Below, one piece after another: positions 50,705 to 62,736 of a stretch of DNA of 64,000 nucleotides. Position 1 is the first letter of the stretch, and each line of letters begins with the position of its first letter. The notes beneath the pieces are model-generated. The model had not been told where the DNA came from and did no database searches. It was given only the letters and a program-made list of their open reading frames with translations. The position numbers were made by a program, and so were the translations under genes. Source of the stretch: Chrysomallon squamiferum (taxonomy: Eukaryota; Mollusca; Gastropoda; Neomphalida; Peltospiridae); contig CM022670.1 of NCBI GenBank assembly GCA_012295275.1, positions 6,564,161 to 6,628,160 of the forward strand, given 5' to 3'.

Positions 50705-53700
50705 GTAATGTGAATTGTTTATTGCGGAAAAGAACCGCCATCTTGTGCTTATTTTGTACAAAATACTTTAGGTTTTTGCCTGTATTCTCAAGTCACTGTG
50801 GCTTAGTTTTATTATTTATCTTGAAATAACAGATATAATATAATTAGAAGAAACTAGCAATGATCTGATTATATGTCTTGATGATTTGTTTAAAGCGCAA
50901 ATACTGATTGTATTCCACAACTAAAATGGGGCGGCCATGTTGAATTTTTCTTTTTAGCAACATGCAAACGTTTAATTATATTTACAGTAATTGACATTTC
51001 TATAGAGAATAACTATTGGAAGTAATATTTAGTTCTACCATTTTTTGATGTGTATGGCAGATGTTGCTGCAATCTACGAACATAAATTATTTTTAAAATG
51101 TTGATACAGATAAGCAGTTGTTACTTTACAGATTACACAGCAGAGGAGCAGTAAACAAAAGCCTTTGATACTGTCATGTTGAGCATATTATAACTAATGT
51201 ATAATGTGCGGCACATTATTGAAGTGGTGTATTATTTTTTCAAACTGAACATCAACACAATTGCAAGATTATTATTTTATTTGTTTTAATTAGATGACAA
51301 AACAGAAAAAGATAAATCATAATCATGACAGTGCCATAGAAGACTTTTTTCTGAGGCTGATAAAAATTGATATTTCTTTTATAAAAATGTAAAACCTGTT
51401 TAGATATTACAATGATAAAAAACTGTCACATTAATTAACTGGGTTTTTAAATTGTTATATTATGTTTTTAAAATATTCTTTTCATACAACAGGTACCAGA
51501 TAATTGATCTGTCAGCTTGTGACTGGAGATGATCTGGATTTCTAGATTTTCTGGTTTTCTAGACCATGGCTTAATATATATATATATATATATTTACAAC
51601 ACAAAATAAACAAACAAAAGTAAATAGTTGCAGATTAATACAGTTCTAAATCAGTGTCTAGAAGTCAGTTGAGTAGTTGGGTACCTGTGTTTCTATTATT
51701 ACCTAGTAACCAGTGGATGCTTGTAAAAGCAGTAGTAGACAAACTGTGAAATTCAGCTTTATTAATCTATGTAGCTAACAGATAACAAATCCATTGTTTA
51801 GTTATATACTTTTTTTTTTTTTCAATCTGAAATTAAAATATTTATTGATTTTTTTTTAGGGTAACGTCGAGTGTTACAACAAGCTCTGAGAGGAGCTTGA
51901 AGTCGAATGGAGATGAACCTGTCAACGCTGTCACAGACAGACATACAGACAGCACACCAAAACAACTTGATGGTATTTGTGAGCCAAACAGCAGCACACA
52001 GGAAGATCAGGAGATTGACAGAGATGCTGTTGTTGAAAATGAAGCTGACACAACAGTTATTCTGGATGATGTTGATGATGGGGTTGTGGAAGGGAAATCT
52101 TTGGCATCCTCATGTCAGGTAGATAAGAGAAAGCGCCATGCATCAAAACAAGACTCTCATTCTCCAACAGAACCTCTGAAGATCTTGACCACAACTGGAA
52201 CTGCAAAACGGTCAAGTACAAGAATTGTCAAAAAACAAGGAGAGATTTCAGTCCTCCACTTTCTCCTGTTAAGAAAGTTACACCTTCAGGTAATATTTTA
52301 AAATGTCAGAGAAATTGTAAGTTAGAAATACACAGTTTTGTTACCGACTTTTCCTTCTGATTATAGTTAGTGAGAATTTCCTTATTAACATAGTAACATA
52401 GATTGTACTGCATTGGCAAGCCTAGGATCCTGGCATATCTTCTCAGTGCAGGTTAATTTAGTATGAATTTAAAATTTTTTTTATAAGTGCGCATAAAACC
52501 CCAAATAATTACAATTTATTAATTTGATAAATATTTACCTGACAATTAACAAAATGATGCATTTTCGGTTTTATTAGTAGATTTATTGGTGTGTGACAGA
52601 GTATTGATTTTTTTGTTCTGGGTTTGTAATAAACTAAGTAATAGATAATTTATTCAGTTCCCCTGGGTTACGGTGAATGTACTGATGTAATTATTTTATC
52701 TAGAAATATTTGAGAGAAATAATATTTATTTTCTTTTCATGTTCTTTCCCAAACAGTCCAATAATAAAATAATTTTTTTTGCAATTAATTTGTGAAAAAA
52801 CAACAACATAATTAGTAGAAAATATTAAAACAATTACATAATTAACAAATTTTAAACTTAGTTTTTTATTATTTTTCAGGTGATGGGAAAAGTTCAACTC
52901 CAGAAACTAAAACAAAACGAAACTGGGATCTGTGGACCGACTATGATAAAAAGAATTTCTTTGAAGGTGTTGCAGAGGTTTGTATAAGGAATTTGTTTTA
53001 ATTTAAAAAAAATATAATAATATTTTATTGTATAACATCAGAATGCATACAATGAAGTTGTCAGTTATTTGTTGATAAATGTTTTAAACTTTCAGTTTTC
53101 AGATATTTCTTCAGATAAGTGATATATATTTTATCAAATTGATTTATTAATTTTTTAATAAACTTTTTTCATGACACTTAGTTGAGAGAAATTACAGTAT
53201 CATTTTCAGTATTACTTGCACTGCTAACAACAAAATTTAATCTGATGGTATTTTTTTGTTCAGCATGGCAAGGATTTTGAAGCGATATGTCACATGATGC
53301 AGATGAAATGCAAGAAAAGGGGAATAACTGGAACAGCCATAAAAAACAAAGATCAAGTTCGTTTCTTCTACTACCGAACATGGAACAAAATATCTAAATT
53401 TATCAGTGTGCAAGGAGGTACGAACAGTTGAAAATTAATAATGGTTTTAAAAATATATCACAGTTCAAAGAGATAAAAAAAACAATTAAATTCTGTAAGG
53501 GTATTTGAAAAGGATTTACTAAATCTGCAAATGTTTAAGATTACTGAAGTGGTGTTAATTAAAAATTAAAAATAGAAACTAAATAAAATATAATAATAAA
53601 ACTAAATTTTTCTTATTTTTCAGATGTAAGAAAAGAAATTATCGAACTCTATGGACTTATTAATTATGGTCTGCTGAGGGATACAGTTAAACTGAAACGT

Positions 53701-56700
53701 AAGTCTGACTGATGTAATGATAACTAAGATTTACATACCAAGTTAAAAATTATTCATTGTAATATTATCATGTTTTAATCATACAGATTAAAGTAACTGT
53801 TAATCAGCTGAAGTATTAGTATGAATATTTACATCACATTTTGCGATTATTATTTTTTAATGATACATGTTTTAGTAAATAAAGGATAGGCTTACATCAG
53901 ATGTAAGTAAGAAAAGAACAGCCAAGTCTGTTAAAGCTGATAATGATGGAACACTTTTATTTCTTTGTAAGACTTGGTGATTATTATTTGTATGTAACTG
54001 AGTTAATCTGCGTTACAGGCTTAACAAAATAAAGGAATGTTTAAATATGTGAGAGGATTATGTAACTGTATTAAGAGATTAGGGAGGCTGATTACATTAA
54101 GGGATTAACAGATTAATGTTTTGTGTGTTTTTAGGTTTGAATGCAAAAACAGCTTTGAAACTTAATGAATTGATTGAAAATGGGTAAGCAAAGAAATTAT
54201 TTATGATTAGCAGTTTTATTTTTTAATTGATTTATTTTTGTTACTGATTCTCAGTTTTGTATGTGACAAATATAATGTGAATAAAATGAATATGTTAAGT
54301 TTGTAATTACAATTTATAAAATTAAAAAACGTTAACCATTTGCCACTGATTAATATGTTAAAAACAAATAATTTTATCTTGAGATAAAAGGTATATTATT
54401 TAAAATTAAGTTATTTATGTGCATATCTGGTCAATAAATTTTTCTGTGTCAGTTTCCTTAATAGTTTGTTCACTGAAAAGATTCACTGAAAATAAAAATT
54501 AATAATTAAAATAAAAAGCCTAATAACCATCTTTGTTACCTAATTATGGATGACATATGACATAACTTCACAGATGTAATTGAAATTTTCAAAACAAATT
54601 AATATATAATTATTTTTTCTCCATTTCTGTAGTTCGACCACAATCAGAATAAAAGGGAAAAACCGAAAGTAAGTTTTATTTCCTAATTTTTACCAAATCA
54701 TCATTTAATTCTTCACTGTGATAATTCTGTAGTTTGATGTGTGTGTTCTTTCCAATTATTATTACTGATTATCTGTTGGAAACATTTACAAAGTTAAAAA
54801 ATAAGTGTTCTGTTAAAGGAGACTTTGCACTGATATCTTCAAAAAGCAGCAAATAAAACATTTCATGATGATGTTTTTTTTCCTGTTTTCAGAATACGAA
54901 CTCCTGCTTGTCCAGCATTGAAAAAAATCCACAACCAACAAGGTAAGGAAACTTTAAAAACAAAAAATAAAACAATCCACACTTTTAAAATTTTTTATTA
55001 ATACGTATCAAAATGAACAAAGGAGTGTTTCATTCAATAAATACTAATTAAAAATGCTTCTTTTTTTAAAATTTGTTTTATTAGCTTGTACTAATTCCAT
55101 TTTTTTTTTTTTTTTTTTTTAATTTATAAATTTTAAAAATATTAAAACCCAGATGATGCTTCAGTTTCATTTACAAATCCGTAAAAAAAATTATTATCGT
55201 TGTTGCAAAAAGAAGCAAATAAGAAAAGACTGCATCATAACATACATAATGAAATGAATCGATTATTATTTATTAAAATAAATATGTGTATTCCAGATAT
55301 GAAGGAGGAGCCGATTGGAGTGCGTGTTCCAAACAAGGTGGTGTTGGAGTTGGTGCCGAGGACTAACACAGCGTGGTCGTGTGTTCAGTCTCTCGCTCAG
55401 AACCCACGACTCAAAATGAGCCTGTCCTCCACCCGTACACTGAGTTCTGTGATTGAGTTCATCAGAAAGAAGTGGAAACCTCATCGCATTAAAATTGTAT
55501 CCTTTTAACATACTGGCATGAAACGTTGGTAGATCAAACCTTCTTGGTGGACGTAATTATGTGTTATATTCTACTTGCTATTTTAAAATATTTCAAACAG
55601 CTAACTCAGAAAACTTATGAACACAAGACAGGTTGTTTGACTTGCATTTCTTTACTTCTTTAAAAAAAAATTACAAGATAATTTGTTATTTGCATGGGAA
55701 AATATTTTATTTTACAGATAAGTGATATATAACAAAGTATAGTGATTGTTTTTTTATGGCAGTGACCAGTCGTAAAATATTAAAATAAGTTAACTAAGGA
55801 ACATGATCTCAGCCATTTTCCCTTCTTTGTCATCTACATATGATATCAAAACTTCATTTCCCTTGACAACAACCTAGAAAGAAGACATGGATGCACTTGA
55901 GGTTGAGAAGGAGTTAAAACTGTATCCTCAGAACACGAAGGCTGTTCCAGTGTTGTTCTCACCGCACTCTGTTCCTCGAGTTGACATCACATTTGCTAAC
56001 TTCAGAGAGAAAGTCTTAGGTTAGTTTTCCTTCATGTTCAACATTGTGTAGCATTTATGTTTCATACATCTGGTTCCATATCGAAAATTGTTTGTCCTTG
56101 ATTCAGATCTTGTTTTCTTTGTCAGGTTTCAGCTTACTTTTGATTGTATAGGTATTTAAATATTTTAAATCAGTTTCATGTATTTGTATCAGCTGTTAAG
56201 ATAAATGATTTAATATCAACTCTGTGTTTGTATAAATCATATAGAAATATTTAAATAATTTATTGTGTATATTCAGAAGGATTAAATGTAATCAAGTATT
56301 CTGTTTTATTCTATTACATCAAAAGTTTAAAACATTTTTTTATTATTATTATCATTTTTATTATTACTACTACTATTTTATTTTTGTTATTATTTTCAGC
56401 ATCACCAACATCAGCTTCTAACAAATGCAAGAAGTCACAAGAAAACCAAACTAACAAAACTAACAGTGACAATTCCTCTGAATCGGAACTTCCCGTTCCG
56501 ACAAACGTCTCTCCTAAGAGTTCCAGACAGTGCAAAGATAAGAGTGTGTCAGAGAAAACTGACAGTGTGCAGATTAAAGAAAACTGTCCAATGACTGCCT
56601 TCTTGCAGGACGACAACGCAATGTTTCCTGATGCTCCACTTTCCAGTCTAGTGAATGCATCTAAATCCGAAGCTGACAGGATAAAACTGGAAGGGAATGA

Positions 56701-59700
56701 AGTGGCAGAATGCGATGTTCAGTCTAATAAAGAAGGTAATAATGAAAATGTAGAAGACAGTGGGAAGAAAAGCTCAAAAGACAGATCTGTGAACAAAAAC
56801 TCAAATGAAAGTTGTGGTGGTAAAAAGAACTCGAAAGAAGATGCTGGTGACAAGAGATTGAATGATGATACGGGTAAGAAGAAAAATAAGGAAGGTGAAA
56901 AGAGCATTAATGAAGATGATGTTAAAGATGAGAATGATGAGACAAAAAAAGATAAAAATGGTGATAATGTTGATAAAGATGTTGATGGTAATAAGACTGA
57001 CAGAGTTGACGAAGAAAAGATTGATGAGGTGATGACGGACAGTAAAGCTCAGAAGAGTAAAAGTGAACACTTGATTCGCATGGCCTCCGAAGGTTTCACA
57101 TGTAAAAATTCTAAGAATGTGACTCTTGCTGAGGTGCTTCTGGTGTTTGGAACGCTGCCAAGTAGTCGCATAAAGTTGGAGTATGAGTGGTGTGAAAATG
57201 TCAACGTTGAAGTTCAGATGTCTCAGCTGGCAAACATGCTGCGACGACTGTCACACCTCGCAACCATGGAGTTCTGTGAGGTCTCCAGATCAAAATCAGT
57301 GAGTTGTAACACCATTTTCACCTTCTCAAACAAAAAAGATTAGATTTTTTTTCACAACTCTATGACTTTTTGATGATGCAGGTTGGTTTGAGTTAAAAGA
57401 TAAAAAAAAGTCAGATGCTAATGAAACTTCATTTGTTCTTTATTTCATTTTTTTTTTTTTTTTTTCTTGATGATATATGTAGGGTTCAGCAGAAATATCA
57501 AAATGTCAAAACACTTCATTTTATTATTTATTTTCCTTTGATGATGCATGCTGGCATGATTTTATTTGTTTATTATTTTATCATCCTTTTATTTTTATTT
57601 GTTAACCAAAAGCTTTGGTAATGAATTTTTGCAAGCAGATTTTGTGGATCAGTTTTCTTGTCACGTGCTTTATCAAATTAAAAGCCTTACGAAACTGTTT
57701 TCTGATAGATTCAGAATGTATTTCATATTGTCTGCATAATAAATAATTCCTTACAGAATGCTCAGGCTAAAGAAAAAACGTGTTCCCTCTGCGGTGTGAT
57801 CAGACGTAAAACACAGAATCAACAGACGCAGACAGTAAACACAACCAAAAATAGACAGCTCAAGCAGGAACAGGAAGCAGCTTCCATGGAAACACCAGAG
57901 AATGTTCCAGCTGTGGTCAAGTTGCCGCCTGGAGTAGGCAGACTTCTTGCACCAAATCCTAAACAGGTTCTAGCATTGTCCTTTATTTACATTTAAAACA
58001 GAATGTCAGTTTTCTTCATTATCAAATACACAATCATTTTTCATTTAAAAAAAAAAAAAAAAAAATGTTTTTTTTAAATTTAAAATCCTTGTTTATTTTT
58101 AATTTCAAATACACAGTAATTTATCTTTATTATAGAATACTGTCATTTATCTTTATTATATAAATATTTTTTTCTCTACAAAATGTATAATTGTTTTGAG
58201 TTAATGTAATAGTTTTCTTCATTTTAAAATACACTGTTAAAACGAATGTTTAATTTGAATTTTGTTCCAAATTTGCTAAAGCAAAAACAGAATCTGTGTC
58301 TGTTTAACAGATAACATTACTAGATACATTTGTTACTCTATCAGGTAAGCACATCATCATCTGATAGTGTGTTTCGGGTGCCACTGGGAATTCCACTGAT
58401 GAGGTATCCAGCTACTGGTCAAAACATGTCTGTCAACATCAGTCAGGTGATGAACTCCTTGAACCCAAAGGTAACAGTATTTTGCTTAAATGTGATATGT
58501 CAGACTAAATTTGCTCTTTCAACAGACGTTTTTATTGTGATAGCTAATATCTTCAGTCACAGATATTTAAAAATATTTTTCTTTCAACAGTCCAATATTT
58601 GATAGTAAATATTTTAAATCTCAGACATTTAAAAGTGTTTTTCCATGCAGCAGTACAATATTTTAAATCTCAGACATTTAAAAAAGTGTTTTTCATTCAG
58701 CAATCCAATGTGTTGATGCCGAGAAATCGTCGACGGCCTTTAAAACGACAGGTGATAGTTCAGCGAACTCTGCTTCCGAAAGTTCCAACAGGAGGGATTT
58801 ATGAAGTTCTTCCAGCTAACCCTGCCAGTCAGGAAGCTGTACAGGCCAACCAGAACAGTACCTTACTGCAACAACCATACTCCATCAATACATGTACACT
58901 GGGCACTGGGCAGCAGCAGGCTGGACACACACTGACCACTCAGTCTCCAATCACCATCGTGTCTAGTGAGCAACAGTTTGAACATTTTGTTGTTCTGATT
59001 TGTGTGAAGAAATGTTTAATTAATTGCTATTGTCATCAAATATTTTAGAGGCAAAGGTTTATTAAGTAGACTAACTGAGTAAATGAACATTTGTTTAACA
59101 CATTTTTATATTAGGCATTATTATTTTTATTTTTTTTTATTTTTATTTTTTTTGTGCCTAGTAGTATATCTTAGATTAAATATGATAATTATCATGTTAT
59201 TTTTAAAAATTATAACAAAAATTTCTACTTTTGTTTCAGATTTTAATGATACAAGTACAGTCGACCATGTAACTGCAGCATCTTTATCTCAACCATTAAC
59301 TGTTGGTGAGTTGACAAGCTTATTTTAGTGACATACATAAAACACATTTACTCTTTCTATTCTTATTTCTAATCAGTGTTAGCTTGTTAGGTTATTGTTT
59401 GTTGACATCACAGTCATCTGTCAGTTTTGTGTGTAAAGTATATTTTAAAAAATTGCAGATTGTGTATTTGGTGTGGTTCAATCGTTACCTGTAATTTTAA
59501 TGATATTGTGCTGTACAAAATTGTATATCAGTATTAAAGCAGTTACTGTTGCAAGCTTTTGTTTTAATGTCTTTGTTATATAGATATAGTTTTTCTGCTG
59601 ATGACATGTCAGTGTTAATGTTTACACATTTCACTGTTTCAGACACGGGACAAACAAACAGTCTAATATCAGCAGCTGCTGTTGCCAGTGGATTATCTCC

Positions 59701-62700
59701 CATACCAACAGTTAAGGTAAGTTATTCTTTTTTTCAGCTGTTTCCCAGATTATCATTTACAAATAGTTTACATAGAAATATTACTTTAAATGATTTTTTC
59801 AGGAAAAATATTTAATAATTTTTAGAACATACCTAGACAGATATTTAAATGTTTTTTTTTTAAAGTGAACTAAGTAATAGAAAGAATAAAGTTTTATGTT
59901 TTACTATAAAGTTGACTTCTTCTAATAAGAATTCTGAAGCCAATCTCCCCAAATGATATTTGGAAGGATATAATATGGAATTCCATTTCTTCACTTTTTT
60001 TCCATGGAGAGATGTATTTTATATCAACATTGTATTCAAAATATAATCTTAACAGCTCATAACCATTGATACAAAAATTGTTAAACATTCATTCATTTAC
60101 ACATTTTTAATAGTTAATCCATGTACAGTGTTAATCTGAACCCAAATATGTCTTGTATTTCAGGAAGATATCATGTTGACATCATCAGTGACAACGTCAT
60201 GTTTCTCCAGCATTGTTCCTACATCTAGTATTAGCTCTTCGTCCATCCAGTCAACACCACGAGATCACAGCATCTCTCCTCCAAACCTGTCTTCACTTCT
60301 AGACATCTCTCTCTCCTGTAACACCAATGGTTTGTACAATATACTCACACATAGTGTTTATAACTGTACATCTCTCTCACCTTTAACACAAACGGTTTGT
60401 ACAGTATACTTACAAATAGTGTTTATAATTGTGCATCTCTCTCTCTCCTGTAACACTAACGGTTTGTACATTGTACTAAGAAATAGTGTTTCTTCTGTGA
60501 CACGAACGGTTTGTACAGTATACTCTCAAATAATGTTTATAATTGTATGTGTCTCTCTCCTATAACGCTGTTAGTACAGTATACTCACAAATAGTGTTTA
60601 AAATTGTACCTCTTTAACGCCAATGATTTGTACAGTATACTCACAAATAGTGCTTATAACTGTACATCTCTCTCTCTCTCCTGTAACACTGTACAGTATA
60701 CATAAATCATTTTTATAATTGTACATCTCTCTCACCTTCAACACCAATGGTTTATACAGTATACCCAAATAGTGTTTATAATTGTACATCTCTCACCTGT
60801 TAAACCAATGGTTTGTACGGTATACTCAAATAATTGTCCACTCTCTCTGCTGTAAAAAAGTTCAATAAACAGCAGTAGTAGTTACACTTTATGTTTTTAA
60901 ATGATTTTCTTTTACTGTAATTAAAATAAAAATGTTTTTTGTTTTGGTTTCAGCTTCAGACAATGCAGACAAGTTTCTTGACATGGTGAATTCCAATACA
61001 GGTTTTTCCGGTAGGTGTACAAACTTTGGAAAAAAATATTTCTTTCAAATTATTTAGGTAAAAATTATACCTCATAGAAAACATCATCACAAAAACAGCA
61101 TATTTTGTTTCTTATTGTAAAAGCATGTATGTATTTTTTTAAACTGAAAAATTTCGTGTATATGTATAACATTTAAATAAATTTAATAACCTATTATTTC
61201 ATAAAATAATATCACTTAGTTGTTTGAAACATTGGGCATAGTTTCTGTTGGTTTTTATTAAAATAAAAATACTGCTTATTTTAATATTGATTTTGCTGTT
61301 AATTGGGATAAATATGTAAAACAAAATTTCACTTTTCTGAGTTATATGTGTAAAACAAAAACATTTTACTTCAGTATTTATTTTCTCGTGATATAAAATA
61401 TTTGTTGTTTACACAGAGGATAAATTGATTTAAATGTGATATTTACTATGTTGTTGTTTACGCAGGGTTGCTGGGTAACTCAAAGCACCTGTCTTCAGGT
61501 GATGAACAGAGTCGACTGATGACTCCGCCCCACAGTCCAGGCTCTCCACACGACAAAGTGAACTTCTGTGCCGGAGACAGCAAGTACTGGCTGCATGGAG
61601 AGGTGACAACCTGCACTCCTCTAACTAGAATTTACTATAACACTTCTTTGTTTAACAAGAATTTATAATAACAGTTTTTTGTTTAACAACAATTTATAAT
61701 TATGTTTTGTTTAACAACAATTTATAATAACACTTTTTTCTTCAACAAGAATTTATAATAGCAGTTTTTATTTAATAAGAATTTATAATAATAGTTTTTG
61801 GTTTAATAACATTTTATAATAGTTTTTAACAACAGTTCATAATAGTTTTTTATTTATAAATTATATATAAGAATTTATAAGAATTTATTTGGACATCTCA
61901 TTAAGGATTTTTTTTTTTTTTTTTTTTTTTTCAGTGTTGTTTAAGTAATACTAATGTTTTGTGAAATATTTTTTGTACATCTATCAGGGTCTGGACATTT
62001 CATTAAGCAGTCTGTTAGTGGACTCTCCAGCTAAGAAACCTTTCCCACCAACAACATCGTCAGGTTTTATCTCTGCACCACCAGCTCTGTTCAGTGAACA
62101 CTCTCAGGATTCCATTGTATCAAAACTTGATGTAAGTACACTCAGTCAGAATTAGATATACATGTACTTTGTAAAACAGCTAACAGATTGCTTTGTGTCA
62201 AATCTTGATCTAAGTACACTCAGATATACATGTACGTTGTAAAACAGCTAAGAAATTGCTTTGTGTCAATGCCTGATGTAAGTATATTAAATACATGTAC
62301 ATCATTGTATAATCATTAAAGGATTTCAGTTGAAACTAGGATGTATGAGCATAGTGCATGTTGACAGTGCAGTTCTAAAAGATGATGATCAATTTAAGGA
62401 ACAAAACATTTTTTTTTTTGTGATGTTTTTCTACATATGTATTTAATATTATGTAATTTATTTTTCATTCAGATTTCTCATTTCAACAAATATCTGTGTT
62501 TTTCTGGTTAGTTTTATGTAGTTTCAACAAAGATTTTATTTTATTATTACTTTTTTAACAGATATTGTTAAACGGTTTTTTGTATTCGGCAGGTTGACTC
62601 CACTCTGCAAGTGATGATGAATGAAAACAGTATGGACTACGTGAGCAAGTTTGAAAACCTCGCCGCTCACATCGAAGGAACAAACTTTCTCAGTAAATCA

Positions 62701-62736
62701 GATCACCCCAAAACCTACAAGATGTTCAAATCATAG
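50637..62736 (+). CDS. Cramped chromatin regulator (CRAMP1), 21 exons
   Basis: Exons: 50637-50704, 51860-52289, 52880-52977, 53264-53417, 53624-53698, 54135-54183, 54633-54668, 54893-54942, 55297-55496, 55878-56019, 56400-57298, 57757-57966, 58345-58470, 58701-58965, 59240-59305, 59643-59716, 60164-60317, 60954-61010, 61466-61602, 61988-62131, 62593-62736. All are GT-AG and in phase apart from one missing base in exon 2. About 1192 residues (human CRAMP1 about 1270). The N-terminus MPPSKRRK is an NLS-like patch. A SANT/Myb-like domain (about 177-240) has KRNWDLW, FFEGVAEHGKDFEAI and NKDQVRFFYYRTW. Then come family motifs ELYGLINYG, LKMSLS, VTLAEVLL...LEYEW (about 680), RQVIVQRTLLPK, SPPNLSSLLDISL, LDISLSSLL, and C-terminal MMNENSMDYVSKF. 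A CSLC motif starts exon 12. Drosophila Cramped is a Polycomb-group-type nuclear protein; the family is tied to linker-histone gene control. Confidence 0.95.
50735..50745 (-). promoter_or_regulatory. YY1-type motif near the CRAMP1 start
   Basis: The minus strand reads CAAGATGGCGG, an exact match to the core YY1 motif. It is 31 bp after the exon 1 donor. A second YY1-like motif, AACATGGCCGCC, is at 50931-50942 on the same strand. YY1 sites just downstream of the start site are common in animal genes. Confidence 0.45.
52230..52235 (+). other. Apparent one-base deletion (frameshift) in CRAMP1 exon 2
   Basis: The six-A run follows GTC in the frame that is open from 51861. As written the frame continues into KQGEISVLHF and joins exon 3 out of frame. 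With one more A it reads VKKTRRDFSPPLSPVKKVTPSG and joins exon 3 (DGKSSTPETKTKRNWDLW) in the SANT frame. Both flanking frames are plainly coding. A homopolymer miscall in the assembly is the simplest cause; a true null allele or RNA-level correction is less likely. Confidence 0.8.
56855..57065 (+). other. Charged low-complexity segment in CRAMP1 exon 11
   Basis: Within exon 11 the protein becomes almost only Lys, Asp, Glu, Asn and Gly (for example GKKKNKEGEKSINEDDVKD) for about 70 residues before the conserved EGFTCKNSKNVTLAEV motif. Vertebrate CRAMP1 has a long poorly conserved linker at the same place, so this is a lineage-specific disordered linker. Confidence 0.75.
58549..58710 (+). repeat. 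Tandem triplication of a 3' splice site before CRAMP1 exon 14
   Basis: Three copies of about 50-65 bp, each with CAGACATTTAAAA-like sequence, a T-rich tract and AG: CTTTCAACAG ending 58590, TTCCATGCAG ending 58650 and TTTCATTCAG ending 58700. The sequence after each AG is also related (TCCAATATTT, CAGTACAATATT, CAATCCAATG). Only the last gives the frame that continues exon 13 into QSNVLMPRN. Confidence 0.75.
60301..60840 (+). repeat. Minisatellite built on the CRAMP1 exon 17 / intron 17 border
   Basis: About ten copies of a unit of roughly 60 bp: ACATCTCTCTCTCCTGTAAC, ACCAATGGTTTGTACAGTAT, ACTCACAAATAGTGTTTATA, ATTGT. The first copy includes the true end of exon 17 (GACATCTCTCTCTCCT|GTAACA). 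Later copies near 60434 and 60662 keep CTCCTGTAACAC, so donor-like sequences recur through the intron; others are degraded (ACCTTTAAC, CTATAACG). Confidence 0.9.
61620..61830 (+). repeat. Minisatellite in CRAMP1 intron 19
   Basis: TTTAACAAGAATTTATAATA followed by ACAGTTTTTTG repeats about six times with a unit near 35 bp. It begins about 17 bp after the exon 19 donor without including it. Confidence 0.85.
62110..62300 (+). repeat. Tandem triplication of the CRAMP1 exon 20 end and donor
   Basis: The exon 20 end (ATTGTATCAAAACTTGAT|GTAAGTACACTCAG) is followed by two copies, at about 62188 and 62257. Copy 2 reads CAAATCTTGATCTAAGTACA (donor GT changed to CT at 62210-62211). Copy 3 reads CAATGCCTGATGTAAGTATA (donor intact, 62279). 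The repeat length is 78 then 69 bp and includes ACATGTAC...GTAAAACAGCTAA. Confidence 0.85.

Noticed and set aside
50384-50761. 125-codon minus-strand frame over CRAMP1 exon 1
   Set aside because: No family features; it overlaps the plus-strand exon that has matching phase and a donor, and extends through AT-rich intergenic DNA.
55200-55296. Frame extending upstream of CRAMP1 exon 9
   Set aside because: Intron read-through: a good acceptor (TTCCAG) ends at 55296 and phase with exon 8 requires it.
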